From contig MU835390.1 of the NCBI GenBank assembly GCA_029204225.1, positions 1 through 39,553 of the forward strand: 39,553 nt of DNA. The letters are read 5' to 3'. The stretch's first letter is position 1. Each line of letters begins with the position of its first letter. Shown piece after piece: positions 1 to 10,938 of this stretch. This DNA comes from Diphasiastrum complanatum (taxonomy: Eukaryota; Streptophyta; Lycopodiopsida; Lycopodiales; Lycopodiaceae). Position numbers and translations under genes: made by a program. Under the pieces are notes generated by a model. That model had not been told where the DNA came from and did no database searches. It was given only the letters and a program-made list of their open reading frames with translations.

Positions 1-2343
1 TTTTAAGTCAAGAGGCTCTATTTCTTCCATGGCTATCATGCCTCCACTAAGGTGAAGTATTGCACTTAGAGTAGAGGATGAAATCAATATCCGCACTCAA
101 AATTATTATCTCACAAGTGAATTTTGTGATTGTTTCTTTTAGACATCAGTCTTCTATAACAAGCTTTTCATGATAGTGAGACATGTATGGCGACTTTAGA
201 TTACGTGATTTCATTTCATGAGCTGCATTAGAAAATTTGTATAAAAGGGCTCTCTAGCATGGGCACATTATGTATAAATTGTTCTTTTTATTATCTAGTT
301 GTGATTTGTGGATAGTCATTGAATCTATCTAATCTGTTTTCAGTTTTTCAAAAAATAGTATCCAAGAAGTTCGTGGCTAGGTAACTAGTGATATTATGAA
401 TTTGGTTTCATTTTGTAGGCGTTTGTAGCAAAGATTATTTGTTAGTATTTGAAGTTAGAAATTGGACTAGTCATATGCTAAAACTATGAAGATTTATATA
501 AAATAGCACATAAGATTTGCACCTAACATATGTATTTTGCTTTCTAGTGTAAATCATGCTAAGTACTAGGAATGATAGTGAAAGTCAAATCAACCAACCA
601 AATAGGAATAACATGAATAATGGTGAAGCCAAATCACCGAACTAAATAGAAGCTAAAAATCAAACCACAAAAGCTTATTCCTCGAGCCACGATGTGTGAA
701 TGACAATGAGAGGAAATTAGCGCAAAAAGCCAAAAGTTTAATATGGATGAGGACTTTAGGATCAAAGAGGTGATTTTGCCTGTGTCCATGCACTACTATA
801 AAATAATCCACGTCACTGATATTTGAATGGCTCTCTCAAGGTTATTTATTACAAAATTAGGCGTGAAAGGAATTTCAAGGTGGTATAATTAACAATGTTG
901 ACTCTAGAGGCTTGATATTCCATGTTTAGGATTATTCTAAATTTTCAAGACCTTTCCATTTGTTCAAGCATTCAAAAATAAAAATATCATGCAATTGTTA
1001 TTTTTGGGTTTAAGTACTTTCTTAGATTCCAAAGATATATTAAGCGATACATCTTTCAATTAGATTAGATCTTTTCCAGATCCAAGCATATCACCTTAAT
1101 GTAATTTAACTTCAAATCAACTTTCATGTAGTAATGGATGAATAGTAGATTTACTTTGAACATCCAGTTTATAAGCCTAAACATTCAAGTTTGCACATTC
1201 CGTTCGAAACATGATCTGCAGCGTGATTTGCAAAATCCGAGGGCGGGCCAATTTTGAGCCATTAATTGATTCTTTATTGAACATTGAATGACAGAAAATC
1301 GACAACAATTATAAAACATAAGCACCCATCTGAGATTTAGTGACAAAAACGTGAATCAACTCAACGTGCTCAACAAAATACGAGTATATTATACAATGCC
1401 AACAATATCTCTATCTATAATTAACCGAATCAATATGGCTCTAACCTCTATGTGAGTTATTTTTGCCTCTTTCCAGTTTATCAATACGTTGGAACACCAT
1501 TATGAGGTGAATGCGAAACATTCCGAGGTGTTCCTGAAGGAATCTTTCAAAATTGACAAAAATGAGGTCATTTTACAAAAGCCATGTTTTTTGTGCATAC
1601 AAATCTTGAAAATGATGTGTTTTTCTGATATTTTTAAAATACAAACATGTGAAATATTCCTACAAAAATATGTTTTTTTTGTATATCAAGAAAGTCAACA
1701 AAAAAGGCATGTTCAAAATCTCTCAAAAACTTACATAATTTTTCACTTTGTACTAACGGTTTAATTTGCTAATTATAGAATATTGTCTATTTTTTAATTA
1801 TATTCACATTTACAAAAACAATGAAATAAATTCTAATTGCATTATATATATTGTGTTTTTTTAATATCAAATAAACATACTTTTAATATCAAACTATCTT
1901 ATTGATATATTCAAATTTAATTATATTTGTAATTTGGTCAACAAATAGATACAAAATATATTCGAATTTAATGATAATAATGAGCTACGTGAGCATCTTC
2001 ATGCAAGTTATAAAAACATTTTTCATTTAATATCACAACTTCAAAAACTCACATGGAATATACATCTTTAAAAAACAGTGAAAATCTTTAATATCCAGAT
2101 TTTTTTTTAATAAATTGAAAGATAACTGAAATCATACCAAAAAATATAAATATTGTTGAGTTCTATTTAGGAAAATAACTTTCAAAATTGAAGCACACTT
2201 CCAAAGATTTCTTTAACTAAATACAAGCTTTCTAAGAAATTCAAGTAACACAAGCTTTACAAAACTTAAGTATATTATAAATCAATGTTTCTGCACAGAT
2301 GAACTTTAACTGCATAGTGTAATTATCTTTTTAACTTCAATAT
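1..2343. other. AT-rich intergenic DNA, no gene seen
   Basis: Strongly AT-rich, with poly-A and poly-T runs and stops in all frames. The longest open stretch (1489-1764, plus, 91 codons) is low-complexity and carries short internal repeats; it resembles no protein I know and I do not treat it as a gene. No LTR ends, PBS or transposase motifs were recognised. Confidence 0.6.
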
Positions 2344-3272
2344 TTATATGTCTAATAGTTGATTTATACGAGGTCTAACCAATTTTTCTTTTGAGATTAA
2401 CTCCCTGATCTGCTTTTGCTCATTGGAAAATACACCAGAACTTAGCGGGAAGCCCAACAAAGTATTCTCTTCTTCCTCAAACGATGGCTCTTCTTCAATC
2501 TCAATGGGTTTTTTATTTTTTGGGAGAAAAACTTGTTTTCTTGGTGGTTTTGCCTTCGAAGTTTTCGCATTTCCAGTTGCCACGACAACTTTCAACTTGC
2601 TAGGATCAAACTCCTTTTCCTCCTCCTCATGCAACTTTCTCTTTGTGGTACGACATGCAATTTCTTGGTTGGCTCAACTTTTGATACTTTTGACTTTTGA
2701 CGGGTATCCTCCTTTTCAAGGACAATCTCCTTGCGTATATAAGAAAACAAATAGGTAATCATATTTGTTGATTGTTCCAACTTTTTTGATAATAATAGTT
2801 GGTGGCAAAGATCGCTTCGACAAAGCTTTTCATTGGCGACCATAAGTCTCTTTGGAGACTTCTCATTGTTCACATCCTCGACGATTATGATGATAGTGTC
2901 AAGGTTATCCTCCTCTTCATAATCAATCCATGTTACAATTCTACAACATTTGATATTTTTTATGACAAACTCGGTATCTAGTTTCGTGCAAATGAACAAT
3001 TTAAGGTCACTCCCTTGGAAATATCCAAGTGTCCATTGGTAAGAAACACACTTCGATTTAGACAACCTGTTTATATTGGGAGTAGCATCTGCAGTTTTCG
3101 CGGCTGGCACATTAGGATGAGTAGTCTCATCCTTTCTCTGCATTTCAGAGTATTTACGAATTAACTTAGGTTTTGGCTTTGTCGTTTGTATCATGTTGGC
3201 TTCTATCTTTTGAAAACCTAAAAAAGATAAAAAAAAATCATCCAAGAGTAATTTATTAAGACTTTTAACCAC
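2344..3272 (-). pseudogene. Unrecognised Lys/Glu-rich reading frame with a frameshift
   Basis: Two overlapping minus-strand frames follow one another: 3272 to 2592 (226 codons) and 2634 to 2344 (96 codons). In the overlap the first ends in a basic stretch while the second reads the same bases as an acidic run (HEEEEKEFDPSKLK) and continues as a hydrophilic, charged sequence. This is what one expects of a single coding sequence broken by one indel. A possible splice acceptor (T-rich tract then AG) lies just before the codons for GFQKIEAN, so the true protein may start elsewhere as an internal exon. I recognise no domain. It could be a decayed host gene, a transposon accessory gene, or chance; the length and charged composition favour former coding DNA. 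Confidence 0.35.
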
Positions 3273-3689
3273 AAAAATATGACAACTTTATTAAAAAAAA
3301 GAGCTAGATAGCATTTATAAATTGAGCAAAAAGATTGCAAAAAAATATGAAAAAATTCAAAAATACATCAAACAATTTGTAAATTTCGTAGCAAAAATTG
3401 AATACTCTAATGAATAATCGCTTCAATGGAAAGAAAATAGCTTTGATTATCATACCTCCATACAAAGTAACTAACGAGAAAATCAGACCTTACTGAATTT
3501 GTTAATTTTTTTTTTACGGTGTATTGAATTAATTGGAAAAGCGATTGCTTTAACCATAAATTCAATATGGCGTATCAAAATTTGTGTTAAACAGAATCAA
3601 AATAAAAAATACTTGCCATATAATGATAGGTGTAACCGAATTTTCAATACACCGTATCAAAACATCATTTAGCATTTCTAATTTGAGGT
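3273..3689. other. AT-rich intergenic DNA with related short motifs
   Basis: No gene. Near 3520-3535 and 3640-3660 the motif ACGGTGTATTGAAT and its rough inverse (TTTTCAATACACCGTATC) occur, which look like distant relatives of the GATAC/GTATC words of the tandem array that follows. Confidence 0.4.
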
Positions 3690-4035
3690 CACTCTAAAAG
3701 AATTCAACTGAAAATTTGATACATTGTGTCGAAATTTGATACACTATGTCAATACATTTCTTTCGGATTTTATAAAAGTAATTTTTTTTAAAATATAAAA
3801 TCCGATGCACCGAATCGAGTTTGTGTGTCCAACTCGATACGACACATCGGAATTTATATAAAAAAAATTCTTTTAATAAAATCCAATGCGCCGCATCGAG
3901 TTGGTGTGTCAAATCCAATGCACTAGATCGAGTTGGTGCTTCAACCGATAGATTGTATTGAGTTGAAGCGCCAACTGGATACATTGTATCATGTTGGTGC
4001 TCCAACTCGATACATTGCATCGAGTTGGAGCATCT
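3690..4035. repeat. Degenerate 32-bp tandem array with palindromic units
   Basis: Units begin near 3873, 3905, 3937, 3969 and 4001, a constant 32-bp step, with more degenerate copies back to about 3690. The best unit contains CCAACTCGAT (4002-4011), a 7-base loop, then ATCGAGTTGG (4019-4028), a perfect 10-bp inverted repeat. Neighbouring units keep the same two arms with a few changes. The minus strand is open across it (4077-3694, 127 codons), which I attribute to the repeat rather than to a gene. Confidence 0.65.
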
Positions 4036-4560
4036 TTTCCCATGGTTTCTATAGGAAATTTTAGGTAGTCTATTCATTTTATTAAGATATCAGCCAATTT
4101 AGTATCATGTTTACATTCTAATGGCTTTAGCACTTGGAATGGTTGAGCTACTAAAGCGACCTTTGATTAATGTGTCAATTAATATTGTTTTTTTTTTAAA
4201 GTTTAGATTATAGCTAGAGGGAGTGTTTTCATTCACTAATGATCAGAGCTAAAGGATCCATTAATGGTAATGCATAATGTTCCAGGAAACCCTGACTAAG
4301 AAGGCCAGCAAATTGGCTGTAGAAGAGACTATATCTTGTTATGTCCTCTTGGCAAATAAATAAGATATGACAATAACGTTGTTGTCTAGATCCAAATATA
4401 TTCCAAACTTCTATTTGCAGAGTCTTGTATTTACTGTTCTCTGTTTTCTCTAGTAATCTAAAAATTTAGCACACGTCTACAACTTGTTTTATTTTTGGTT
4501 GAAAACTAGGAGTGAACCCATGTCCACAACTTTCATCTCAAGTCTCAAAGAGAGTGGGAT
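4036..4560. other. Intergenic DNA before a copia fragment
   Basis: No gene or RNA recognised. The DNA changes character near 4560, where similarity to a copia gag starts. A proper LTR or PBS was not found upstream of that gag piece. Confidence 0.4.
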
Positions 4561-4569
4561 AGCTAGTTG

Positions 4570-4958
4570 TGATCATACTCTAAAATTATTCAATTTGGAA
4601 GTTAAAAATGGAATTCATCCTTATCATGCAAGATTTGATGGATATTGTGAATGGAGAGGAAGATGAGCCAATCCATCCAGAAGAAGCAACTAAATACAAG
4701 AAGAGGCGCAAGATTGCACTCCATTGTATTGAAATGAATGTTGCAAATAATTTGCTCAAGGAAGTAGGAGCATGTATCTCAACCCAAGAGGCTTGGGAGA
4801 CTCTTCAAAAGATCTATGAGTCCAAGAATGTCTCAAGATTACTTTCCCTCAAGAATCAAGTTCTTCAATGCTTTCAAGAGAAGAGTGAGAGTGGACATCA
4901 ATTTGTTTTGAGAATGAAAGATTTGAACAAAGAGCTTGTCTATGTTGGTGAACCTATT
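4570..4958 (+). pseudogene. Ty1/copia gag fragment (UBN2 type)
   Basis: The translation from about 4575 (NYSIWKLKMEFI, then LMDIVNGEEDEPIHPEEATKY, AWETLQKIYESKN and MKDLNKELVYVGEPI) aligns residue by residue with residues about 19-143 of the gag encoded by the nearly intact copia element at 11635-15604 in this window. It is therefore the N-terminal nucleocapsid-precursor part of a copia polyprotein. A frame change near 4608 separates the first dozen residues from the rest. Similarity stops at GEPI, about 4956, where the sequence switches to the opposite strand of another copia piece. No zinc knuckle remains. Confidence 0.85.
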
Positions 4959-5635
4959 GAAGTGATCATCAATGAAAGTTACATAGTACTTAGCACCACC
5001 ATTAGATTCTTGAGAGAAGCATCCGAATGTATGATTTCAAGAGGAGTGTTTGATCTTGAAATAGATCTTGAGAATGAAAGCTTATAAGCCTCTGAGAGGC
5101 TACAAGCCTCACAATGCTTGCCACATCTTGACAAACTCATGGGGAGGCCGAGTGCAAGCTCCTTTGCACACATGGATTCCATAGCTTTGAAGTTAGAGTG
5201 GCCCAACCTTTTGTGCCATAGCTCTACATTTTTTATCTCTCCCTTTGCCAAATTCACACTTTCCATTGCAACTAGCATCTAATTTAAACAATCTACCTTG
5301 TTTGAATCCCATTGCTATGCATTCACCATCCTTGAGGATGGAACAAACTCCATGCTCAAATTGTACATCTAGGCCATTATCCATTAATTGGACAAAACTT
5401 AACAAATTCCTGGTTGACTTAGGTACAAAAAGGACATTTTCAAAATTCATTATTTTGGATGATCCTATGTACAATGGAATAGTACCAATACCACTTATTC
5501 TACACTCTTGACCACTAGCTGTAAAGATAGACTCTTAACATCATTATAAGAGAGTAGAGTGGATAAGTAATCATTTTGGAAAGTCATGTGGGAATTGTGA
5601 AGATTTTGTTAATCAATAAGATCCAAAATCACCTC
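4958..5635 (-). pseudogene. Inverted copia protease / GAG-pre-integrase / integrase-start fragment
   Basis: Read on the minus strand from about 5630 down, the DNA encodes the end of a copia protease (FTASGQECRISGIGTIPLYIG, then SSKIMNFENVLFVPKSTRNLLS), a GAG-pre-integrase segment with the HHCC zinc motif (LWHKRLGHSNFKAM and CEACSLSEA), and the first part of the integrase core (LEIIHSDAS; after a frame change NGGAKYYVTFIDD). Similarity ends at about 4958, exactly against the plus-strand gag piece. Frameshifts near 5000 and 5200 make it a pseudogene. Its closest relative here is the plus-strand protease fragment at 22480-22730, which shares SSKIM-ENVL-P. Confidence 0.8.
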
Positions 5636-5639
5636 TTGA

Positions 5640-6119
5640 TCTTTGGTTATGAAGACAACACAATTAGCACCATTGGCAATGTAGAAAATCAACATCTACT
5701 TGATGAAAGAAATGCAACAAACATCAAATATATGAAATAACAAGAATAAAAAATGTGAACTGTGCGACAAACAGTTCATTTTTGTAGACTTATAGAAATC
5801 CTGATTTGTTGAAGTCGTTGAAGCTGGCCAAGTTTTCAATGATCTTCAAATTCTTGAACTTGACATTAGAATGTGAAAAGAGAGAACAAGAATGATTACC
5901 CTTTAGTTATTACCCATGGATGAGGATCAGCCGGAAGCTGTTGTCCTTTGAATAGTTCGGTTGTCTGAACTCTATGATTCCTGCAGGTATCAGAAGAGCA
6001 GACATAGAACCAAAAGAGATTTCATCTTACCCTAGATCAATGATCATAAATGTGCAGGAAGAATTTTGAAATAGAAATAGTATTCACCAAGGAGAAAACT
6101 GTGGACTTAATTTTCAACA
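5640..6119 (-). other. Probable 3' LTR remnant of the decayed copia element
   Basis: On the minus strand the coding tail of the next element ends near 6125, followed by a purine-rich tract (AAAGGAGAC) and then TGTTGAAAATTAAG starting at 6119. A PPT followed by TGTTG is the usual layout of a copia 3' LTR start. I could not fix the other end: TGTTG words on the plus strand at 5807 and 5939 are candidate ends, but neither side matches the 5' LTR candidate above 9605. Nothing else was recognised here. Confidence 0.4.
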
Positions 6120-6124
6120 GTCTC

Positions 6125-7371
6125 CTTTAAGGTCACGGTTGGTGCCTTGGTGTCTTCATCATGTTCAACATGCTGAAAAACTTTTGATGTTTAATCTTGG
6201 GAAGCGCTTTGGTGAATATGTCTGCGACCATTTTTGTTGTGGAGCAGTATCAGCACAAGAAAGTTTGGTCAATACTATACTTGGATCCATTGGTGTATCA
6301 ATTGGTTTGCAATCAAGACATATGAAATCTCTCTAGAATATTTTGTAGATATGTCTGCTGTCTAAGACAGATCTTCTTTTGAGGTCTATTTCTAGTAATG
6401 TGAATTCCTAGCAAAGAATGAATAGCGCTTAAATTAGTCATGTCAAATTCTTTTGACAAATCACTCTTAGTAGTGTGCAATAAAGAAGTGTCGATAGACA
6501 AAATAAATGCATCATCTACATAAAGAGCTATGTGAATTGAATAGACACCTACATGCTTGGAATAAACATTACAGTTGCTGAATTGTTTGTGAAACCCAAT
6601 TGAACAAGATAAACTTTGATTCTTTCGAACCAAGCCCTTGCGGCATATTTCAAGCCATAGATCGCTTTGTGCAGCTTGCACACTTTGTGCTCTTGGCTTT
6701 TGACTTCGAATCCTTCCGCCTGAAAGGTATACAGTTCCTCTTCAATGTAGTCATTGAGACATGCTATTTTGACATCCATTTGATGCATCTCAAGGTCTTC
6801 CGCGACTGCTAATGTGATCAGAGTCTGATTGACTGCATTTTGACAACATGACTAAAAATTTCTTGATAATCCACTCCTTGGACTTGAGTGAATCCTTTAG
6901 CCACCAGCCATGCTTTCCATTTTGCAATGGAAGATTCACTTGTTGTCGATAACTCTCTTGTGAGTGGGAAAGTTGACCAGTGTCCAAAAGTGATTTGTAC
7001 TCGCTTTCCATAGCTTCTTACCACTTCACAGCATCGTTAGACTTAATAACTTCGGTTAGGGTCTCTGGATCTTCTGATGAAGTCCAGAAAGATTGAGGTG
7101 TATACCTCTCAGAAATTGTTCGTGTCCTTGAAGACCTTCGGACAGTCGGTTGACCAGTTTGCAATGGTGCTTCTTCTTGAAGTTGTCCAGATTTGCTCGA
7201 GCTAGCTTGGTCTAGTCTAGTGACAGGTACTGTCAGCTGCTCAGCTTCTATAGTTGTAGGTGCAGGTTCTGTAGAAGAAACATCATGATTGGAAGATTGA
7301 ACGTTGCATAAAATAGGATGAAATGTCACAAGATCATTTACCGATGGTTGTTGAAAGTCATAGAATGTATC
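6125..7371 (-). pseudogene. copia-2 reverse transcriptase with truncated RNase H tail
   Basis: The minus strand encodes the integrase-RT linker (SSRTRTISERYTPQSF, about 7130-7070), the RT start (AWLVAKGFTQVQGVDYQEIFSHVVKMQSIRL, 6920-6818), the palm (HQMDVKIACLNDYIEEELY, YGLKYAARAWFERI) and the YVDD catalytic motif (ALYVDDAFIL, about 6530-6500), then LLGIHITRN and YLQNILERFHMS. After KPIDTPMDPS the frame jumps to the C-terminal motif KMVADIFTKALPKIKHQKF near 6235-6180, skipping most of RNase H. Frames change near 6550, 6790, 6820 and 7020, so no intact enzyme is encoded. Confidence 0.85.
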
Positions 7372-8287
7372 TTATTTGAAGATAACGTCCCTAGAAACAA
7401 ATGCTACATTGGTGGATGGATCATAAACTTTATAAGCTTTATGTTCATCAGGATAGCCAATGAAAATGCATTTATTTGTTCCATGATCCAGCTTCTTCCT
7501 AAGATGTTTAGGAACATGAACGAAACATAAACAACCAAAGACTTTTAAATGGCTGATACTAGGCTTGTACCCATGCCATACTTGATAAGGAGTATTGTTA
7601 TTAACGACTTTAGTGCTGGATCTGTTCTGTACATAACAGGCTGTCGCTATGGCTTCTGCGCAGAATTTCACAAGTAAGTGCGATTGGTGTAGCATTGATC
7701 TGGCTGAGTTGAGAAGCGTTCGATTCTTTCTTTCTGCAATTTCATTTTTGTGTAGGAAATTTTAAATTGTCTTCGAATGACGTGCTTGGCCAGATAGTCA
7801 AACATCTCATTGGAGATGTATTCATCACCACCATTAATTCGGAGAGCTACCACCATAGTAGATGTTTGAGTCTCAGCCATGGCCTTGAATTTCTTGAAGA
7901 ATTCAAAGACTTCTGATTTGTGCTTGATGAATATGACCGTGGACCATCTAGAATGATCATCTATGAAGGTGGACCATCTAGAATAATCATCTAAAATAAA
8001 TTGCATCTCCTAAGGATGGAGTTAGCATTGGACCACAAGCATCGTTAGTACAAAATCTAATACATGTCTTGATGGAATGTGATCTAGGAAATATGCTTCT
8101 AGAGTGTTTGCCATACATGCAAGATTCACAAAAAAAAGATTTCCTATCTAATGAAGAGAGAAATACAATCCATCAACTAAATTCTTACAATGCATGTAAG
8201 AAAGTGATCTTGTATTCACTTGTCCAAATCGACTATGCCACAGAATGGCATGATCATTTACATTTTCATTTGAACTACTAGCTAATG
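7372..8287 (-). pseudogene. copia-2 integrase remnant
   Basis: Minus-strand translation shows a GAG-pre-integrase motif (LWHSRFGQVNTRSLSYM, near 8245), the core (FIDDYSRWS; EVFEFFKKFKAMAET; INGGDEYISNEMFDYL replacing the usual second catalytic Asp region), and the C-terminal part (CAEAIATACYVQNR, TPYQVWHGYKPSISHLKVFGCLCFVHVP, FIGYPDEHKAYKVYDP, VSRDVIFK). Near 7935-7995 a short tandem duplication repeats DDYSRWST/DDHSRWST. The Asp of the RSDNGGE-type motif has become Asn in context and several stops are present, so it is non-functional. Confidence 0.85.
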
Positions 8288-8650
8288 CTAATGAGTCAGA
8301 TAATACATATAATTTCTGACTCTAGCGCAAGTACAAAGAGTAGTATCTTCATTGAAGGTTGTACACTGTTCAACTGAGAAAGTAACAATGTATCTCGCAT
8401 TAGTTATCTTGAAAATTGACAACAAGTTCTTAGATAGCTGAGGTGCATGGAGAACATTTGAAACATAAATAGAGACTGTTTTTTTGAACACAATCTTGAT
8501 TGTCCCTTTGCCTTCAGTGTGGATGGTGCCTGAATCTCCGAGGTAGATGAGTTTCTCTCTGGTATAAGCTTCGTGTTCAGTAAATCACTCCCATCGAGGT
8601 GTCATGTGTTGGGTCATGCCACTATCCAGGTACCAGCTATCATAGTCTTC
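8288..8650 (-). pseudogene. copia-2 protease remnant
   Basis: Just upstream of the integrase piece the minus strand encodes SWYLDSGMTQHMTPRWE, with the aspartic protease DSG motif intact, then a TGA stop, then GDSGTIHTEGKGTIKI, SNVLHAPQLSKNLLSI and VRNYMYYLT. This is the usual copia protease domain. Confidence 0.8.
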
Positions 8651-8659
8651 ATAGCTACA

Positions 8660-9545
8660 TTGTAAGCCATTAACAATTCAGATGGCTTGTTGTCATCAGA
8701 AACATGCTCCTTGAATTCCGCCACATTGGTGGAGTTAGGCGGCTGCTATTGTTGCTTCTTTGCCTCGTTGTAGATGTGGATATGACACTCTTTGATGTCA
8801 TGATTCGCTCTCTTATAGTATTTGCAAAAAAGCTTATTACACGATCCATTGTTCTCAACTTGAGTACGAGGCTTCTGCTACTGTTGCACTTGATTCTTGT
8901 CCTTGGAATAGTCTTTCTTCTTGGTGTACAGGTCCAGGGACTTGTCTTTGATGGACAGATCGTTGGTCTTTCTCCGCATTTCTTCTTGAAAAAGATGACC
9001 GATCACTTTTTGAAGAGTGAGGCCAGGTTGTGTGGAGATCATCACGACAAAGTGCTCGTAGGACTTTGGTAGAGAAGAAAGCAAGGTCATAATAACGTCA
9101 TCATCTTGAATAACACATCCTACAATAGATAATTGATCTAATAAATATTTGAAGCTGTTGATGTGAGAAGTGATGTTTGTAGATTCAGACATACTAAGTG
9201 TAAAGAACTTCTTTCTAAGGTGTTACCGTGTAATTACATCTTGAGTCTCATGTAGATTTGATAACAAATCTAATGCATCCTTAGAGGAACTGAATGTGGT
9301 AACGTGGAAAATCTGAGAGTCGGCCAGATTGAGCGTGATCGATGCTAAGGCCTTCTGATCTTTGATCTTCCATGCATTCGCTAATTGGAGATCAGCGTCA
9401 TCTGGTTTTCGGTCATCCCAAAGGTCTCTATCTATCAGCATCATTTGGAGTTTTAACTTCCAGATGTAGAAGTTAGAACCGTTGAACTTGTCAATGATCC
9501 TAACATCATTGGATGAAGAAAATGAGGAGTTACTAGTAAGAGATA
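8660..9545 (-). pseudogene. copia-2 gag remnant
   Basis: The minus strand from about 9540 encodes SSNDVRIIDKFNGSNFYIWK, then MMLIDRDLWD, AWKIKDQKALASITLNLAD and LLSNLHETQD. After a frame change near 9220 come ESTNITSHINSFKYLLDQL, SLPKSYEHFVVMI and LQEEMRRK-like residues (FQEEMRRKTNDLS). This is the UBN2/retrotran_gag pattern of copia elements. A zinc-knuckle trace (YYKRANHDIKECHIHIYNEA) lies at about 8835-8755 and lacks the first Cys pair in the expected spacing. Confidence 0.85.
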
Positions 9546-9604
9546 TACTGAGAGTAATTCAAATAGAATCTCTTGGTTTAATTGAGCTGATGCTATCAAC
9601 CAAC

Positions 9605-9839
9605 TGTTGGAAACAACAAAGCGGGAGATAGAGAGAAATAGTGTGGAACAACTCTCATTTGCAACAAGACTAATGAATTAGTTCATACTCAAACAGATGA
9701 GTGAGTATAGTCCACTGAAGAGATTAAATAGGTTGTGGAATAACTATAAAATAGTTTCAGTTATGAAGTTCAGTTTTAAAATTTTGTATGATGACAGTGC
9801 AGTATGATAGTGTTGTTTCTCAGACATCAAAGACAGTCG
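9605..9839 (-). other. Possible 5' LTR remnant of copia-2
   Basis: The interval lies directly upstream (minus strand) of the degraded PBS. It is bounded by TGTTG at 9605 and by the start of LTR copy A at about 9840, which probably truncates it. I could not align it with the candidate 3' LTR below 6119, so the assignment rests on position only. Confidence 0.35.
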
Positions 9840-10938
9840 TTATCCATAGCTCTAGGTGAGGGTAATTAAAGACATCCCCATTACACTACGGCTGCACTTG
9901 GTAGAGAGGATGGTGCTTATAATTTTCATGAAATGTTCATCAGCACTCAATCAACAATTTTAAGGCACACAAGATGAAACTAGCACACATACGCAAATAG
10001 AAATAGGACGTCATTTCTTTGTTAGTTTCGTGCAACGTGGGGGTGCCAGTTATATGTACCGTCTTGTTTTATAGGCGGCGTTATTTTGCCAACCGTCAGG
10101 CCTAGGTATTTCGCTAGGCAGTTCCAACGAAGGATGTGACTATGCTAACCCCTACCTGAGGTGATGTATTTCAATCACGTACGGTGACGGCCCGCTCTTG
10201 TGTTTCAAAGAGACCGGATTTAGTGACCTGAGTGCAAATTGATTGTAATGGACGAAACCATAATGCGGTGTGTTCCAATCAAATAATACTTGACAAAGGG
10301 TGTTCTAGCCCATAAGAGATGTGCATGTTCATAAAAAGTCAACCTTTTTACCATATCATAACATGCAAAGCACGTATTTTATATACTATAGTATGACACC
10401 TAGGAGAGTCGTTCAATCCTAGCAACAATAATGCTCATACATGATTTTATGATGCAACAATAGCAAAACAACCAATGTACCTCGTGTTGAGTAGAATCCG
10501 GAATGCCTTGAAAGTCCCCCCAGTCATGAGTTCACACTTGTCCTTCGAGGCTTGGGCCTGGTATTCTTCAAGTTGGGTGGGATTCACTCCAAGTTTAATG
10601 GCGTGACCTGATCTAATCACTGGAAGGTACCTGAGATGTCAACGACCCCTAAACCTCATCATCACTTGTTAAACACTCAATGATCTGTGCAGGTGTTCTG
10701 AGATGGAGACGCAACAGTTGGTAGGTTCTCTGGGATAAGCCAACGCTGATGGTGAGTAGGAATTGCTTGATTGGCAGCGTAGACAGCAGAGATTGCGTTG
10801 TGGATTAGGCAGGCAGGCAGCAGAATGTGCTAGTTCCTAGTGTGGGAGGCTCACAATCAGGTGTTTACTGATTCTCATCTGTGCGTGCTCTTCTCTCCAT
10901 CTCCAGTCTTGATCAATCTGTCTTCTGGAGGTTCAGCG
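9840..10938 (-). repeat. LTR-family copy A, part 1 (interrupted by copia-1)
   Basis: This DNA matches 23655-24744 (copy B) and 27880-28976 (copy C) nearly base for base, and parts of 19556-19752 (E) and 22000-22450 (D). Copy A lacks the first roughly 195 bp seen in B and C, starting with ATCCATAGCTCTAGG. It continues after the copia-1 insertion at 17104. Hand comparison of about 310 bp gives about 3.5% difference from B and more from C. The family is LTR-like (TGTTAGGGG at one end, AGGGACA at the other, about 1.9 kb); strand follows the PBS next to copy C. No coding potential is evident. Confidence 0.7.
10934..10938. repeat. Target-site duplication CAGCG of copia-1 (left)
   Basis: CAGCG directly precedes the TG of the left LTR and recurs directly after the CA of the right LTR (17099-17103). 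The uninterrupted copy C reads CAACG at the equivalent place (28972-28976). Confidence 0.95.

Larger units (their letters stand above)
6120..9605 (-). mobile_element. Decayed, nearly full-length Ty1/copia retrotransposon (copia-2)
   Basis: On the minus strand the order is gag (from about 9545), CCHC region, protease, GAG-pre-integrase, integrase, reverse transcriptase and a short RNase H tail, the Ty1/copia order. Many frameshifts and stops break it. A degraded PBS-like sequence follows TGTTG at 9605-9609 (minus strand CCAACAGTTGGTtgATAGCATCAG). This family differs from the young element at 10939-17098. Most of RNase H is missing through an internal deletion, so the copy is dead. Confidence 0.85.

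Noticed and set aside
787-802. CACTACTATAAAA as a CACTA transposon end
   Set aside because: No matching inverted end (TTTTATAGTAGTG) and no 3-bp duplication were found in the window.
3873-4031. CRISPR-like array because of regular spacing and palindromes
   Set aside because: Units are contiguous 32-bp repeats without unique spacers, and the window is plant nuclear DNA.
5980-6000. GGTATCAGAAGAGC as a plus-strand Met-type PBS
   Set aside because: It has an extra base, no LTR end before it, and the neighbouring coding DNA is on the minus strand.
9605-9839. Pairing this interval with 5640-6119 as an LTR pair of copia-2
   Set aside because: No alignable similarity was found by eye, so only positional evidence remains.
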